A stretch of 64,000 bases of DNA from Bacillota bacterium (GCA_023512375.1 JAILZS010000006.1:1-64000), one strand, 5' to 3'. Shown: positions 9,487 to 19,608, counted from the first letter of the stretch. Notes: generated by a model from the letters alone, not told the origin. Made by a program: numbers and translations.

Positions 9487-11358
9487 GTGGCGGACGGGGC
9501 CCGGCCGGCGGCCGCGACCGGGGAGCGGGCGAGGCAGGGGGCGGACGTCGGCGCCGTACCGCCCGCCCGCATCCGCAACTTCGCCATCATCGCCCACATC
9601 GACCACGGCAAGTCTACCCTCGCCGACCGCCTGCTCGAATACGCTGGGGCGGTGCCGGCGCGCGAGATGACCGAGCAGTTCCTCGACCGCATGGACCTGG
9701 AGCGGGAGCGCGGCATCACGATCAAGGCCCAGGCGGTGCGCCTCGGCGTGCGCGGCCCGGATGGCGAGGCGTACGCCCTCAACCTCATCGACACGCCGGG
9801 CCACGTGGACTTCAGCTACGAGGTGTCGCGCGCCCTGGCGGCGTGCGAGGGCGTCATCCTGGTGGTGGACGCCGCCCAGGGCGTCCAGGCCCAGACGGTG
9901 GCCAACCTCTACCTGGCGGCCGAACACGGCTTGGCCATCGTGCCGGTGCTCAACAAGATCGACCTGCCGGGGGCGGACCCGGAGCGGGTGCGGGCGGAAC
10001 TCGAGGACCTGGGTGTCGACGGCCGGGAGGCCATCCCTGTGAGCGCGAAGACCGGCGAGGGGGTGCCGGAGGTGGTGGCGGCCGTGCTGGAGCGGGTGCC
10101 GCCGCCCGGCGGCGACCCCGACGCCTCCCTGCGAGCCCTGGTGTTCGACTCCCGCTACGACCCGTACATGGGGGTCGTCTGCTACGTGCGCATCGTGGAC
10201 GGTTCGGTGGCGGCGGGCGAGCGCGTGCGCTTCATGGCGACGGGGCGGTCCTTCGAGGTGACGGAGGTGGGCGTCTTCCGCCCCGAGGGGGAGGCGGTGG
10301 AGCGGTTGGCGGCGGGCGAGGTGGGGTACCTGACCGCCGGCATCAAGAGCGTGCGGGAGGCGCGGGTGGGCGACACCCTGACGCATGACGACCGCCCGGC
10401 GGACGCGCCCCTGCCGGGCTTCCGCCCCGCTCTACCGGTGGTGTACGCGGGCCTCTACCCCTCCGACCCGGGCGCCTACGACGACCTGCGGGAGGCGCTC
10501 GAGCGCCTCCAGCTCAACGACGCCGCCATCGTGTACGAGCCCGAGCGGTCGGAGGCCCTGGGGATGGGCTTCCGGGTGGGGTTTCTCGGCCTTCTCCATT
10601 TGGACGTGGTGGAGGAGCGGCTGGAACGGGAGTACGGCCTCGACCTGGTGGTGACCGCGCCTTCGGTGGTGTACCGGGTGACGCGGCCCGGCCGGCCGCC
10701 GTACGAGATCCAGAGCCCCGCGGACATGCCCGACGACGCGCAGACGGTGGAGGAGCCGTTCGTGGAGGCGGAGATCCTCGTCCCTGCCGACTACGTGGGC
10801 GCCGTCATGGAGCTCTGCCAGGAGCGGCGCGGCAGCATGGTGGCCCTGGACTACCGGTCGGCGGAGCGGGCGGCCATCACCTACCGCATGCCCCTGGCCG
10901 AGATCGTGTTCGACTTCTACGACCGCCTCAAGTCCCGCACGCGCGGCTACGCCTCCCTCGACTACCGGCCGGCGGGGTACGAGGCGTCGGATCTGGTGAA
11001 GGTGCAGGTCCTGCTGGCGGGCGAGGCGGTAGACGCCCTCTCGTTCGTCGCTCATCGCAGCCGCGCCGAGGCGCGCGCCCGCGCCGTGCTCGCCCGGCTG
11101 CGCGAGGTCATCCCCCGCCAGCTGTTCGACGTCGCCCTGCAGGCCGCCATCGGCCGCCGCGTCATCGCGCGCGAGACGGTGCGGGCGCTGCGCAAGGACG
11201 TGCTCGCCAAGTGTTACGGGGGCGACGTGACGCGCAAGCGAAAGCTCTTGGAGAAGCAGAAGGCGGGGAAGCGGCGGATGCGGGAGATCGGACGGGTGGA
11301 GGTGCCGCAGGCGGCGTTCATGGCCGTCCTGGACGCGGAGCGGGAGGGGTCGAGGTGA
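9487..11358 (+). CDS. lepA: Elongation factor 4 (LepA)
   Basis: [49 protein letters not shown]; GTPase motifs and LepA C-terminus. Confidence 0.97.
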   Translation: MADGARPAAATGERARQGADVGAVPPARIRNFAIIAHIDHGKSTLADRLLEYAGAVPAREMTEQFLDRMDLERERGITIKAQAVRLGVRGPDGEAYALNLIDTPGHVDFSYEVSRALAACEGVILVVDAAQGVQAQTVANLYLAAEHGLAIVPVLNKIDLPGADPERVRAELEDLGVDGREAIPVSAKTGEGVPEVVAAVLERVPPPGGDPDASLRALVFDSRYDPYMGVVCYVRIVDGSVAAGERVRFMATGRSFEVTEVGVFRPEGEAVERLAAGEVGYLTAGIKSVREARVGDTLTHDDRPADAPLPGFRPALPVVYAGLYPSDPGAYDDLREALERLQLNDAAIVYEPERSEALGMGFRVGFLGLLHLDVVEERLEREYGLDLVVTAPSVVYRVTRPGRPPYEIQSPADMPDDAQTVEEPFVEAEILVPADYVGAVMELCQERRGSMVALDYRSAERAAITYRMPLAEIVFDFYDRLKSRTRGYASLDYRPAGYEASDLVKVQVLLAGEAVDALSFVAHRSRAEARARAVLARLREVIPRQLFDVALQAAIGRRVIARETVRALRKDVLAKCYGGDVTRKRKLLEKQKAGKRRMREIGRVEVPQAAFMAVLDAEREGSR

Positions 11359-12605
11359 TGCCGCAGGGTGCGCACCGGCGCCCGCCGGGGGAGCGAGTGT
11401 ACGGGACGGGACCGGCGGCGCCACGGCCGTGGGGGGAGGTGGAGGGGGGCGAGGCGCCGGACGCCCTGTCGCTGTACGTGCACATCCCGTACTGCGCGCG
11501 CCGCTGCGCCTTCTGCGACCTTTCGGCGGGTCGGCCGCGCGGGCCGGAGGAGCCGCTCGCCTACCTCACGGCCCTCAGGCGGGAGATCGTGCGCGCGGCG
11601 GAGGAGGAACCCGACCTGCGCGGCCGGCCGGCGGTGACCGCCTACTTCGGCGGAGGCACGCCCACCTCCGTGCAGCCGGAGGGGCTGGCGGGTGTGCTTT
11701 GGCTCTTGCGCAACCAGTTCGCCCTGCCCGACGAGGCGGAGGCAAGCGTGGAGGCCGATCCCGGGACGGTGGGGCAGGAGACGCTGTGGGCCCTGCGCCG
11801 GGCGGGGTTCAACCGCCTGTCGTTCGGGGTACAGACCCTGGACGACCGGGTTTTGCGCCGGCTGGGCCGGCTGCACGACGCTGCCCGGGCGCGGGCGGCC
11901 GTGGGTTGGGCGCGGGAGGAGGGGTTCGCGCACGTGAGCGTCGACCTCATCCTGGGGCTGCCGCAGGTGTCGCGCGCCGCCTGGCGGGAGACGGTGGCGG
12001 AGGTCGCGTCCTGGCCGGTCGACCACGTGAGCGTCTACGCCCTGCAGGTGGAGGAGGGGACCGCCTTCGGCCGCCGCCAGCGCGCCGGTCTGCTCTCCTT
12101 GCCGCCGGACGAACTCGTGGTCGAGATGGGCGACGAGGCGGAGGCGGTGCTCGCCGCCGCAGGATTCGAGCGCTACGAGCTCGCGTCCTACGCCCGCCCG
12201 GGCGGACGGTGCCTGCACAACGAGGGGTACTGGACGGGACGGGCCTACCGCGGCTTCGGCGCCGGGGCGCACTCGTACGTGGGAGGGGAGCGGCGTTGGA
12301 ACACCCGTTCCCCCCGCCGCTACATCGCGGCCGTGGTGGGAGGCGCGAGCCCCGTGGCCGGACGCGAGCGCCTGGCGGGCGAGGCGGCACGGGCGGAGGC
12401 GGCGATGCTCGCCCTGCGCCGCGACCGGGGCATCGAACGCGCCGCCTTCGCCCGCGCCTTCGGGGTCGACCCGGCCGCCGCCTTCGCCCCGGCCTGGGAG
12501 CGGCTGCAGGAGGCGGGGTTGGTCACGGTGGACGGGGAACGGATCGCCCTGAGCGGGCGGGGGCGCTGGCTGTACAATCGAGTGGCGTCGGCGCTGTTGC
12601 CCTGA
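11358..12605 (+). CDS. hemW: Radical SAM heme chaperone HemW (coproporphyrinogen III oxidase-like)
   Basis: LSLYVHIPYCARRCAFCDL (CxxxCxxC variant), FGGGTPTSVQPEGL; ATGA overlap with lepA. Confidence 0.93.
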   Translation: MPQGAHRRPPGERVYGTGPAAPRPWGEVEGGEAPDALSLYVHIPYCARRCAFCDLSAGRPRGPEEPLAYLTALRREIVRAAEEEPDLRGRPAVTAYFGGGTPTSVQPEGLAGVLWLLRNQFALPDEAEASVEADPGTVGQETLWALRRAGFNRLSFGVQTLDDRVLRRLGRLHDAARARAAVGWAREEGFAHVSVDLILGLPQVSRAAWRETVAEVASWPVDHVSVYALQVEEGTAFGRRQRAGLLSLPPDELVVEMGDEAEAVLAAAGFERYELASYARPGGRCLHNEGYWTGRAYRGFGAGAHSYVGGERRWNTRSPRRYIAAVVGGASPVAGRERLAGEAARAEAAMLALRRDRGIERAAFARAFGVDPAAAFAPAWERLQEAGLVTVDGERIALSGRGRWLYNRVASALLP

Positions 12606-12623
12606 GGGCGGCGCGCGCCCGCC

Positions 12624-12652
12624 TTGACATGATCGGCTCTCCTCCGTAGCCT
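12624..12652 (+). promoter_or_regulatory. Sigma-A-type promoter of hrcA
   Basis: TTGACA (12624-12629), 17-bp spacer, TAGCCT (12647-12652). Confidence 0.65.
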
Positions 12653-12657
12653 ACATT

Positions 12658-12671
12658 CGCATAGGTATGCG
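12658..12671. promoter_or_regulatory. Perfect inverted repeat CGCATA-GG-TATGCG near the hrcA transcription start
   Basis: CGCATAGGTATGCG read directly; 6-2-6 palindrome just downstream of the -10. Confidence 0.5.
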
Positions 12672-12698
12672 GAAAACGGGGATCAAGGGGGCGAGCGC

Positions 12699-13712
12699 GT
12701 GAACGGGCGCAAGCGCGAGGTGCTGCGCGCCGTGGTGGACGACTACGTCGCCACGGCCGAGCCGGTGGCCTCGAAGACGCTGGCGCAGCGCTATCCGTTC
12801 GGCGTGTCGTCGGCCACGATCCGGGGCGAGATGGCCGATCTGGAGGCGGACGGATACCTGCTCCAGCGTCACACGAGCGCCGGCCGCATCCCCTCCGACA
12901 AGGGATACCGCTATTACGTGGACGAGCTCATCGCCTTCCAACCCCCGACCCCGGGAGAGCGGGCGCAGATGGCCGCGATCCTCGGGCGCCGGGGGGCGGA
13001 GGCGCAGTGGCTGTTGCGCGAGCTCGGCCACCTTCTGGCCGACGCCACGCGCTGCGCCGCCGTGGCCGTGGGGGCGCACACCGGGCCGGTGCATGTGCGC
13101 CACATCACCACCGTGGCCACCGAGCCGCAGCGCGCGCTGCTCGTACTCGTGACCGACCAGGACACGGTGGTCCACCGCTCCGTGGACCTTCCCGAGGGCC
13201 TTGGCCAAGCGGAGCTGGAGGCGCTGGTGGCGGCCGCCAGCCAACGCCTCACCGGGCAGGGGCTGGGGCGCGCCGGGCGCACGGTGTGGCAGGAGGTGTA
13301 CGACCTCACGGCACCCTTCCGCGCCCTGGCGGACGCGATCCTGTCGCTTCTGGACACCGACCCCTTGGCCGGGGAGGAGCGGGTCTTCCTCGGGGGCGCC
13401 TCCCACCTCGTGGGGCAACCCGAGTTCCAAGACGCCGAGCGCATCCGTACCCTTCTCGACTTCCTCGACCGTCCGGAGGCGGTGGAATCGCTCCTGAACG
13501 AGGCGGCGACACCGCAGGGGCTCAGGGTGCGCATCGGGCAGGAGAACCAGACCGCCGCCATGCAGGAGATGTCCCTGGTCACCGCACCGGTGCGGCAGGG
13601 CGAGCGGGTGGTCGGCTACCTCGCCGTTCTGGGCCCGACCCGCATGCCGTACGGGCGCGTTCTGGGCATCATGGAGGCGCTGAACCGGATCGGCGTCGGC
13701 TTCGCGGGCTAG
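12699..13712 (+). CDS. hrcA: Heat-inducible transcription repressor HrcA
   Basis: NGRKREVLRAVVDDYVATAEPVASKTLAQRYPFGVSSATIRGEMADLEADGYLLQRHTSAGRIPSDKGYRYYVD. Confidence 0.95.
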   Translation: MNGRKREVLRAVVDDYVATAEPVASKTLAQRYPFGVSSATIRGEMADLEADGYLLQRHTSAGRIPSDKGYRYYVDELIAFQPPTPGERAQMAAILGRRGAEAQWLLRELGHLLADATRCAAVAVGAHTGPVHVRHITTVATEPQRALLVLVTDQDTVVHRSVDLPEGLGQAELEALVAAASQRLTGQGLGRAGRTVWQEVYDLTAPFRALADAILSLLDTDPLAGEERVFLGGASHLVGQPEFQDAERIRTLLDFLDRPEAVESLLNEAATPQGLRVRIGQENQTAAMQEMSLVTAPVRQGERVVGYLAVLGPTRMPYGRVLGIMEALNRIGVGFAG

Positions 13713-13785
13713 GCGGCCGGAGGGGCGGGCCGACGGCGGCGGCCGCGGCCCGTTCGCCGTGCCGTTGGGGGAAGGAGGAGCGGCC

Positions 13786-14379
13786 ATGGCGCTGGAGCAG
13801 GACGAGACCGTACCCGCGCAGTCCGCGGCCGAGGCACCGCCTGCGGGGGAAGCGGAGGAAGGGACGGCCGAGGCCGATCTCGCCCGCGCCCAGGCCGACC
13901 TCGCCGCCCTGGAGGAGGCGCACCGTCGGCTGGCGGCCGACTTCGCCAACTACCGCCGCCGCGTGGAGCGCGACCGCGCAGGGTGGGAGGAGGCGGCGCA
14001 GGGGGAGTTGCTCCTGCGCCTCCTCCCCGTGTTCGACAACCTACGCCGGGCGCGGGAGGCGGCGGGGGCGGCGGCGGGCGAGGCGGGGACGGCTCTGGCG
14101 GCGGGCCTCGACATGGTGGTGCGCTCGTTGGACGAGGCGCTCGCCTCCGTCGGGGTGACGGAGAGCGTACGGGTGGGCGACCCCTTCGACCCCGCGACGT
14201 GCGAGGCCCTGGGGGAGGAGGTGCGCGACGACTTCGTCCCCGGCAGCGTGAGCGCCGTGCTTCTCCCCGGCTATCGTCTGGGCGGGCGCGTGCTTCGCCC
14301 CGCTCTGGTGCGCGTGGCCGCAGCGCCAGCGCCGCAGGCGGCCGCAGAGGAGGGGGCGGCGCGGGAGGGGGAGGGCTAG
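13786..14379 (+). CDS. grpE: Nucleotide exchange factor GrpE
   Basis: RRLAADFANYRRRVERDR...LLLRLLPVFDNLRRA..., VLLPGYRLGGRVLRPALVRVA; ATG preceded by AAGGAGGAG. Confidence 0.92.
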   Translation: MALEQDETVPAQSAAEAPPAGEAEEGTAEADLARAQADLAALEEAHRRLAADFANYRRRVERDRAGWEEAAQGELLLRLLPVFDNLRRAREAAGAAAGEAGTALAAGLDMVVRSLDEALASVGVTESVRVGDPFDPATCEALGEEVRDDFVPGSVSAVLLPGYRLGGRVLRPALVRVAAAPAPQAAAEEGAAREGEG

Positions 14380-15516
14380 GTGGCGCGCGACTACTACGAG
14401 GTGCTCGGCGTCCCGCGGGACGCCTCCCAGGAGGAGATCAAGCGCGCCTTCCGCACCCTGGCGCGCAAGCATCACCCCGACGCGAACCCGGGCGACCCCG
14501 GGGCGGAGGAGCGCTTCAAGGAGATCAACGAGGCGTACTCCGTCCTGAGCGATCCGGACAAGCGCGCGGCATACGACCGGTTCGGCACCGCCGACCCCGC
14601 GGCGGGCTTCGGGGCGGGCGGCGGCTTCGGCGGCGGCTTTGACGCCGGCAGCGATCCGTTCGGTCTGGGCGACCTGTTCGACATGTTCATGGGCGGGGCG
14701 ATGGGCGCTCGGGCGCGGGGACCGCAGCGCGGCAGCGATGTGGAGGTGGAGATCGCCGTCGACCTGCGGGAGGTGCTCGCCGGGGCCGAACGCACCCTGC
14801 GCTACCCCCGCGTGGAGCGTTGCGACACGTGCGGCGGTACGGGGGCGCGGCCGGGCAGCGGACCCGCGGTGTGCCGCACCTGCGGCGGCCGCGGCCAGGT
14901 CCAGACGGTGCGGCGCACGGCGTTCGGGCAGTTTGTCACCAGCCGGGTGTGCGAGACCTGCATGGGGCGCGGCCGCGAGGTGCGCGACCCCTGCCCGCGC
15001 TGTCGGGGTGCGGGTGTGGTGCGCCGCCAGGTGGAGCGCGTGGTGCGCGTCCCGCCCGGGGTGGAGGAGGGGCAGCGCCTGCGGGTGGCCGGCGAGGGGG
15101 ACGTCGGGCAGGAGGGCGGTCCCCCCGGCGACCTCTACGTGCGCATACGCGAGGCGCCGCACCCCGATTTCGTGCGCCGAGGGCGCGACCTCGAGTCGCG
15201 CCTGCGCGTCGGGCTGGCGGAGGCGGCGCTCGGCACGCGCAAGCGGGTGCGCACGCTGGAGGGCGAGGAGGAGGTGCACGTGCCGGCGGGAAGCCAGCCC
15301 GGGCAGGTGATCGCCCTCAAGGGGCACGGCCTGCCTGGCCTGCGAGGCCACGGGCGCGGCGACCTCAGGCTCGTGGTCGAGCTCGAGGTGCCGCAGCGCC
15401 TGAGTCCGCAGGCGCGCCAGGCGCTCCTGGACTACGCCCGTGCCATGGGGGAGCGCGTGGACGACGAGGGCGGGCATAGCCTGTTGGGGCGGGTGCGAGG
15501 CGCGTTCAAGGGGTAG
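14380..15516 (+). CDS. dnaJ: Chaperone protein DnaJ
   Basis: [37 protein letters not shown]-domain, Gly-rich region, CxxCxGxG zinc repeats. Confidence 0.96.
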   Translation: MARDYYEVLGVPRDASQEEIKRAFRTLARKHHPDANPGDPGAEERFKEINEAYSVLSDPDKRAAYDRFGTADPAAGFGAGGGFGGGFDAGSDPFGLGDLFDMFMGGAMGARARGPQRGSDVEVEIAVDLREVLAGAERTLRYPRVERCDTCGGTGARPGSGPAVCRTCGGRGQVQTVRRTAFGQFVTSRVCETCMGRGREVRDPCPRCRGAGVVRRQVERVVRVPPGVEEGQRLRVAGEGDVGQEGGPPGDLYVRIREAPHPDFVRRGRDLESRLRVGLAEAALGTRKRVRTLEGEEEVHVPAGSQPGQVIALKGHGLPGLRGHGRGDLRLVVELEVPQRLSPQARQALLDYARAMGERVDDEGGHSLLGRVRGAFKG

Positions 15517-15532
15517 ACGGCGAGGGGGCGGG

Positions 15533-16567
15533 TTGGCGCTGCGCGTCTTGGTGGTGTTCGGCGGCCCCTCGAGCGAGCATGAGGTCTCCCGCATGTCGGC
15601 CCAGGGCGTGGGTGCCAGCCTGGCACAGGCCGGCTGCGACGTGGTGTACGCCGAGGTGGACCGCGACGGCCGCTGGCGCAGCGGGGGCGAGTACCTCGAC
15701 CCGTTCGGCGCCGGCCGGCCCGGGGTGGACGTGGTCTTCCCCCTCATCCACGGCCCGTTCGGCGAGGACGGCAGCCTTCAAGGGCTGCTCGAGTGGTGCG
15801 GCGTGCCCTACGTGGGGAGCGACGTGGTGGGCAGCGCCGTAGCCATCGACAAGGCGGTGATGAAGACCGTGCTGAGCGCCGCCGGCCTGCCGGCGGTGCG
15901 GTGGTGCCTGGTCCACCGCCATGAGCTGGCCGATGGGCGCGAGGTGCTGGAGCGGTGTGAGGCCTTGGGCGACTACCCGCGCTTCGTCAAGCCGGCGCGC
16001 CTGGGCTCCTCCGTGGCGGTGAGCAAGGTGCGTTCGGACGCCGAGCTTTTGGCCGCGTTGGCGTCCGCGGCCCGCTACGACGAGCGGGTGTTGGTGGAGG
16101 AGGGCGTGCGGGCGCGCGAACTGGAGTGCGCCATCCTGGGGGGCCGGCCACCCAGGGCGTCGGCCGTGGGCGAGATCCGCCACCGGCGCGAGTTCTACGA
16201 CTACACGGCCAAGTACGACGCGGGCGCCGGCACCCGCCTGGACATCCCCGCCCGCGTGGAGGAGGGTGTGGCGGCGCAGGTGCGCGCGCTGGCGGTCGCG
16301 GCGTTCGAGGCGTGCGCCGCGCGCGACCTGGCGCGAGTCGACTTCTTCCTCACCGACGACGGCCGCCTGCTGGTGAACGAGATCAACACCCTGCCCGGGT
16401 TTACGCCCTACAGCATGTACCCCTTGCTGTGGCAGGCATCGGGGATGTCGCCCGCAGAACTCGCCCTCGCCCTCGTGCAGGCGGCGGCGGCGCGCGGCCC
16501 CAGGCCCCGGCGGGAGGCGGACGCGGGCGAGGGAGGTACGTCGGCGCGGCCGGAGGCGGCGCGCTAG
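15533..16567 (+). CDS. ddl: D-alanine--D-alanine ligase
   Basis: VLVVFGGPSSEHEVSRMSA, PLIHGPFGEDGSLQGLLEW, NEINTLPGFTPYSMYPLLW. TTG start. Confidence 0.93.
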   Translation: MALRVLVVFGGPSSEHEVSRMSAQGVGASLAQAGCDVVYAEVDRDGRWRSGGEYLDPFGAGRPGVDVVFPLIHGPFGEDGSLQGLLEWCGVPYVGSDVVGSAVAIDKAVMKTVLSAAGLPAVRWCLVHRHELADGREVLERCEALGDYPRFVKPARLGSSVAVSKVRSDAELLAALASAARYDERVLVEEGVRARELECAILGGRPPRASAVGEIRHRREFYDYTAKYDAGAGTRLDIPARVEEGVAAQVRALAVAAFEACAARDLARVDFFLTDDGRLLVNEINTLPGFTPYSMYPLLWQASGMSPAELALALVQAAAARGPRPRREADAGEGGTSARPEAAR

Positions 16568-16622
16568 CCCACCTGCGCGGGCAGCCGCGCGTGGAGAGGG
16601 CGCCGGGCCGGGCCGGAGCGCG

Positions 16623-16657
16623 CGCGGGCCGTCCGCCGATGCGGCGGACGGCCCGCG
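16623..16657. terminator. Perfect 15-bp hairpin between convergent ddl and htrA (probable bidirectional terminator)
   Basis: CGCGGGCCGTCCGCC-GATGC-GGCGGACGGCCCGCG; no T-run. Confidence 0.55.
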
Positions 16658-16672
16658 GCCGCGGTGCGGCGT

Positions 16673-17815
16673 TCAGGCCGCCGGCGTGGGCCGGGTCTCC
16701 AGTACGGCCGTGAGCGAGAGGTGGCGCGTGCCGCGCACGACCTCGAACGTCATGGGGTCGCCCGGGTGCCCCGCCTCGATGATGGGCGTGAGCGCGCTCG
16801 CCGACGCCACGGGCTTCCCGGCCGCGGCCACGATCACGTCCCCGGGTTGGAAGCCCGCCGAGGAGGCGGGGGACTGGGGCTCGACGGCCACCACGAGGGC
16901 GCCGCTGCTGACCGACAGGCCGTCCTGCTGCGCCAGCGATGGCGTGACCGAGCTCACGATCACGCCCAGCCAGCCCTTGCCCACGAGGTGCTGCTTGGTC
17001 ATGGAGGCCATGGCCTTCTCCGCCACGCCGATCGGGATGGCGAAGCCCAGACCCTGGCCGGAGGCGTTTACCGCGGTGTTGATGCCCACGACCTGACCGT
17101 TCAGGTTGAGGAGGGGACCGCCGGAGTTACCGGGGTTGATCGGGGTGTCCGTCTGCAGGAGGTTGTCGTAGTGCCGGTTGGCGATGGTGAACGAGCGCCC
17201 CTTGGCCGAGATGACGCCCACGGTGACGGTGTTGTAGAGCCCCTCGGGGGCGCCGATGGCGATCGACCAGGAGCCGACCGGGGCCGCGGCGTTGCTGCTG
17301 GCCAGGCTCAGCGTCGGCAGGGCGCGCGGCGCCTGGATCTTGAGCAGGGCGAGGTCGAGGCCGTAGTCGGTGCCCACGACCGTGGCCTTGAAGCGGTTGG
17401 AGAAGCCGTTGACGCGTACCTGGACGGACGAGGCCCCGGCCACGACGTGGTCGTTCGTGAGGATGAGGCCGTCCGAGCTGACGATGAAGCCCGAGCCGAT
17501 GCCCGACGAGGGCGGGGTCAGCTGCTGGCCGAAGGGCGTCTGCACCACCTGGCCGGGGATGGTGGCGTAGATCGTGACCACGGCCGGTTCCGCCCGTGCC
17601 ACGAGGTTGGGGATGGTGTTGGCGGTGAGCACTTGGCCTTGACCGGTGGCGGGCGCCGCGGAACCGCGCGCGGCCGCCAGGCGCACGGCCGGGGCGACCT
17701 GAGGCGGCGGCGCCGCGGTGTGGGCGGCGGGGACGCGGCTTCCGAGGGCGTACCCGAACCCCATGGCCGCGGCCGCGACGGGAGCCACGATGGCGATGTG
17801 CCAGCGCGATTGCAT
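16673..17815 (-). CDS. htrA: HtrA/DegP-like trypsin-family serine protease with PDZ domain
   Basis: SGIGSGFIVSSDGLILTNDHVV, DLALLKIQA, NPGNSGGPLLNLNGQVVGINTA, C-terminal PDZ; N-terminal TM. AAGGAGG seven nt before ATG 17815. Confidence 0.92.
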   Translation of the reverse strand: MQSRWHIAIVAPVAAAAMGFGYALGSRVPAAHTAAPPPQVAPAVRLAAARGSAAPATGQGQVLTANTIPNLVARAEPAVVTIYATIPGQVVQTPFGQQLTPPSSGIGSGFIVSSDGLILTNDHVVAGASSVQVRVNGFSNRFKATVVGTDYGLDLALLKIQAPRALPTLSLASSNAAAPVGSWSIAIGAPEGLYNTVTVGVISAKGRSFTIANRHYDNLLQTDTPINPGNSGGPLLNLNGQVVGINTAVNASGQGLGFAIPIGVAEKAMASMTKQHLVGKGWLGVIVSSVTPSLAQQDGLSVSSGALVVAVEPQSPASSAGFQPGDVIVAAAGKPVASASALTPIIEAGHPGDPMTFEVVRGTRHLSLTAVLETRPTPAA

Positions 17816-17898
17816 CGTCATGCCTCCTTGCCGCACGGCGTCGGGAATGCCTTGGGACCTTCCGCGGAAGATGTTGTCACTCCGCGCCGCCCGCGTGG

Positions 17899-17936
17899 TT
17901 AGGAAGCCCTTGCAAGGCGATTAGGATTGGCTTAGA
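17899..17936 (-). promoter_or_regulatory. Four 11-bp-phased direct repeats upstream of htrA
   Basis: On + strand TTAGG (17899), TTGCA (17910), TTAGG (17921), TTAGA (17932), exactly 11 bp apart; on the htrA strand TCTAA-CCTAA-TGCAA-CCTAA. Confidence 0.5.
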
Positions 17937-17950
17937 AGGCCGACACCGCC

Positions 17951-18454
17951 TCACGGGACGGCGACGGGAGCGTGCTCCGTACGCACCGCCTCGACGCCCG
18001 AGGGGGGCGCCGCCTCGCCCCCCAAGGCGAACTCGGGCGTGGGCCCGAGCACCATCTGCCGCCGCCACAGGGTAACCGTCGCGGGGAGGGAGGCGTAGAA
18101 GGTGTCGTAAGCGATGCCCCGCGCCTTGGCGAGCCACCACCAGGCGGTGCGGCCGGCGCCGTCCCCCCGGACGAGGGCGAAGACGCTCCCCGCGCCCGGG
18201 CCGCTCAGGGCGGCGACGGCGGCGTGTGCCTCGCCCGCCTCCCCTGCGACGGCCAGCCGGTTGAGATCGCCGAGGGCGGCCATGTCGCGCACCAGGTACC
18301 AATCGGCGTATCCGGCGTCGCCCAGCCACGGGGCGCCGCGCACCCGCTCCGCCCGCGAGGCGATGAGACCCGGCACCCCCGCTCGGGCCAGGGCCAGGTG
18401 GAACGCCGCCAGCCGGGACTCGTAGCGGGCGGGGTCGACCCCCCGTGCCGGCAC
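17951..18454 (-). CDS. Hypothetical protein (start uncertain, probably upstream)
   Basis: 167-aa ORF; frame stays open upstream reading [25 protein letters not shown] with an AAGGAGG nearby. No family recognised. Confidence 0.5.
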   Translation of the reverse strand: MPARGVDPARYESRLAAFHLALARAGVPGLIASRAERVRGAPWLGDAGYADWYLVRDMAALGDLNRLAVAGEAGEAHAAVAALSGPGAGSVFALVRGDGAGRTAWWWLAKARGIAYDTFYASLPATVTLWRRQMVLGPTPEFALGGEAAPPSGVEAVRTEHAPVAVP

Positions 18455-18592
18455 ATGCCAGAAGACGTAGGCGATCGTCGGCCGTCCCTCCTTCCGCGCC
18501 GCGCCTGGGCGGGCGCCGACGCGACCGTTGGCGACCGCGCCCTGCGCCTCCTCCTTCCGTGTGGCGCCGATCGGTTCGGGCGCGGCGCGCCC

Positions 18593-18621
18593 TTGACAGG
18601 GATTGGGCGCAGGGATAGCCT
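18593..18621 (+). promoter_or_regulatory. Sigma-A-type promoter of rpsU
   Basis: TTGACA (18593-18598), 17-bp spacer, TAGCCT (18616-18621), same hexamers as the hrcA promoter. Confidence 0.65.
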
Positions 18622-18661
18622 AGATAGGCTTCGTAAGATCCCCCGGAGGGAGGTTGACCTG

Positions 18662-18838
18662 GTGTCCGAGGTCCACATCGGCAAGAGCGAGTCCTTGGAT
18701 AGCGCCCTCCGGCGGTTCAAGCGGCAGGTGCAGAAGAACGGCGTCCTGCGCGACGCCCGCCGGCACGAGCACTACGAGAAGCCCTCCGTGCGGCGGAAGA
18801 AGAAGTCTGAGGCGGCGCGCAAGCGGAGGCGCGGATGA
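18662..18838 (+). CDS. rpsU: 30S ribosomal protein S21
   Basis: [57 protein letters not shown]. Confidence 0.95.
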   Translation: MSEVHIGKSESLDSALRRFKRQVQKNGVLRDARRHEHYEKPSVRRKKKSEAARKRRRG

Positions 18839-19293
18839 CGCTGAGGGAACGGCTGGAAGCCGACATGAAGGAAGCGCTCAAGGCGCGGGAGGCCGGCCGC
18901 CTGCGCCTTTCCGTTGTCCGCCTGGTGCGCGCCGGCGTGCGCAACGCCGAGATCGAGCGGGGGAAGGTGGAGCTGGACGACGCCGGCGTGGCGGCGGTGG
19001 TGCGGCGGGAGATCAAGCAGCGGGAGGAGGTTCTCCCCGACTACGAGCGGGCGGGGCGGATGGACGACGTCGAGCGCATCCGCGCCGAGCTGGCCATCCT
19101 GCGCGAGTACCTGCCGGCGGCCGCGTCGGAGGAGGAGATCCGCCGCGTCGTGGATGAGGTGGCGGTCGAGGTCGGGGCCACCGGACCGCGAGACATGGGC
19201 GCGGTCATGAAAGGCGCCCTCGCCCGCCTGGCGGGGCGGGCGGAAGGGGCCGAGGTGCGCCGGGCCGTGGAGGCGCGCCTGCGCAGCGGGTAG
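18835..19293 (+). CDS. yqeY: GatB/YqeY domain protein
   Basis: [39 protein letters not shown]..., downstream of rpsU. Confidence 0.92.
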   Translation: MTLRERLEADMKEALKAREAGRLRLSVVRLVRAGVRNAEIERGKVELDDAGVAAVVRREIKQREEVLPDYERAGRMDDVERIRAELAILREYLPAAASEEEIRRVVDEVAVEVGATGPRDMGAVMKGALARLAGRAEGAEVRRAVEARLRSG

Positions 19294-19341
19294 GACGCCC
19301 GGTCTCACGCCGCCGTCGGGGCCATAGCATGCCCCGGAGGG

Positions 19342-19608
19342 GTGGCCGTGTGGCAGCGCATCGCCGTCGGCTGGTTGGGCCTGCCGGCCGACGTGGTGCT
19401 CGACGTGCCGCACATCGTGTGGGTCGGACACCTGCAGGTGGCGGTGGCCAACCACCGGGGTCTGGTCCTCTACAGCCCGTCGCGGGTGGTGATCGCCTCC
19501 TCGCTGGGGCCGGTGCGGGTGGAGGGGCGGGATCTCGCCGTCCGGCGGGTGGGGGCCGACAGCGTCGAGGTCGTCGGGCACGTGCGCACCGTGCGGGTGG
19601 GGGCGTGA
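19342..19608 (+). CDS. yqfC: Sporulation protein YqfC (YabP/YqfC family)
   Basis: Small protein GLPADVVLDVPHIVWVGHLQVAVANHRGLVLYSPSRVVI; conserved position before yqfD. Confidence 0.85.
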   Translation: MAVWQRIAVGWLGLPADVVLDVPHIVWVGHLQVAVANHRGLVLYSPSRVVIASSLGPVRVEGRDLAVRRVGADSVEVVGHVRTVRVGA

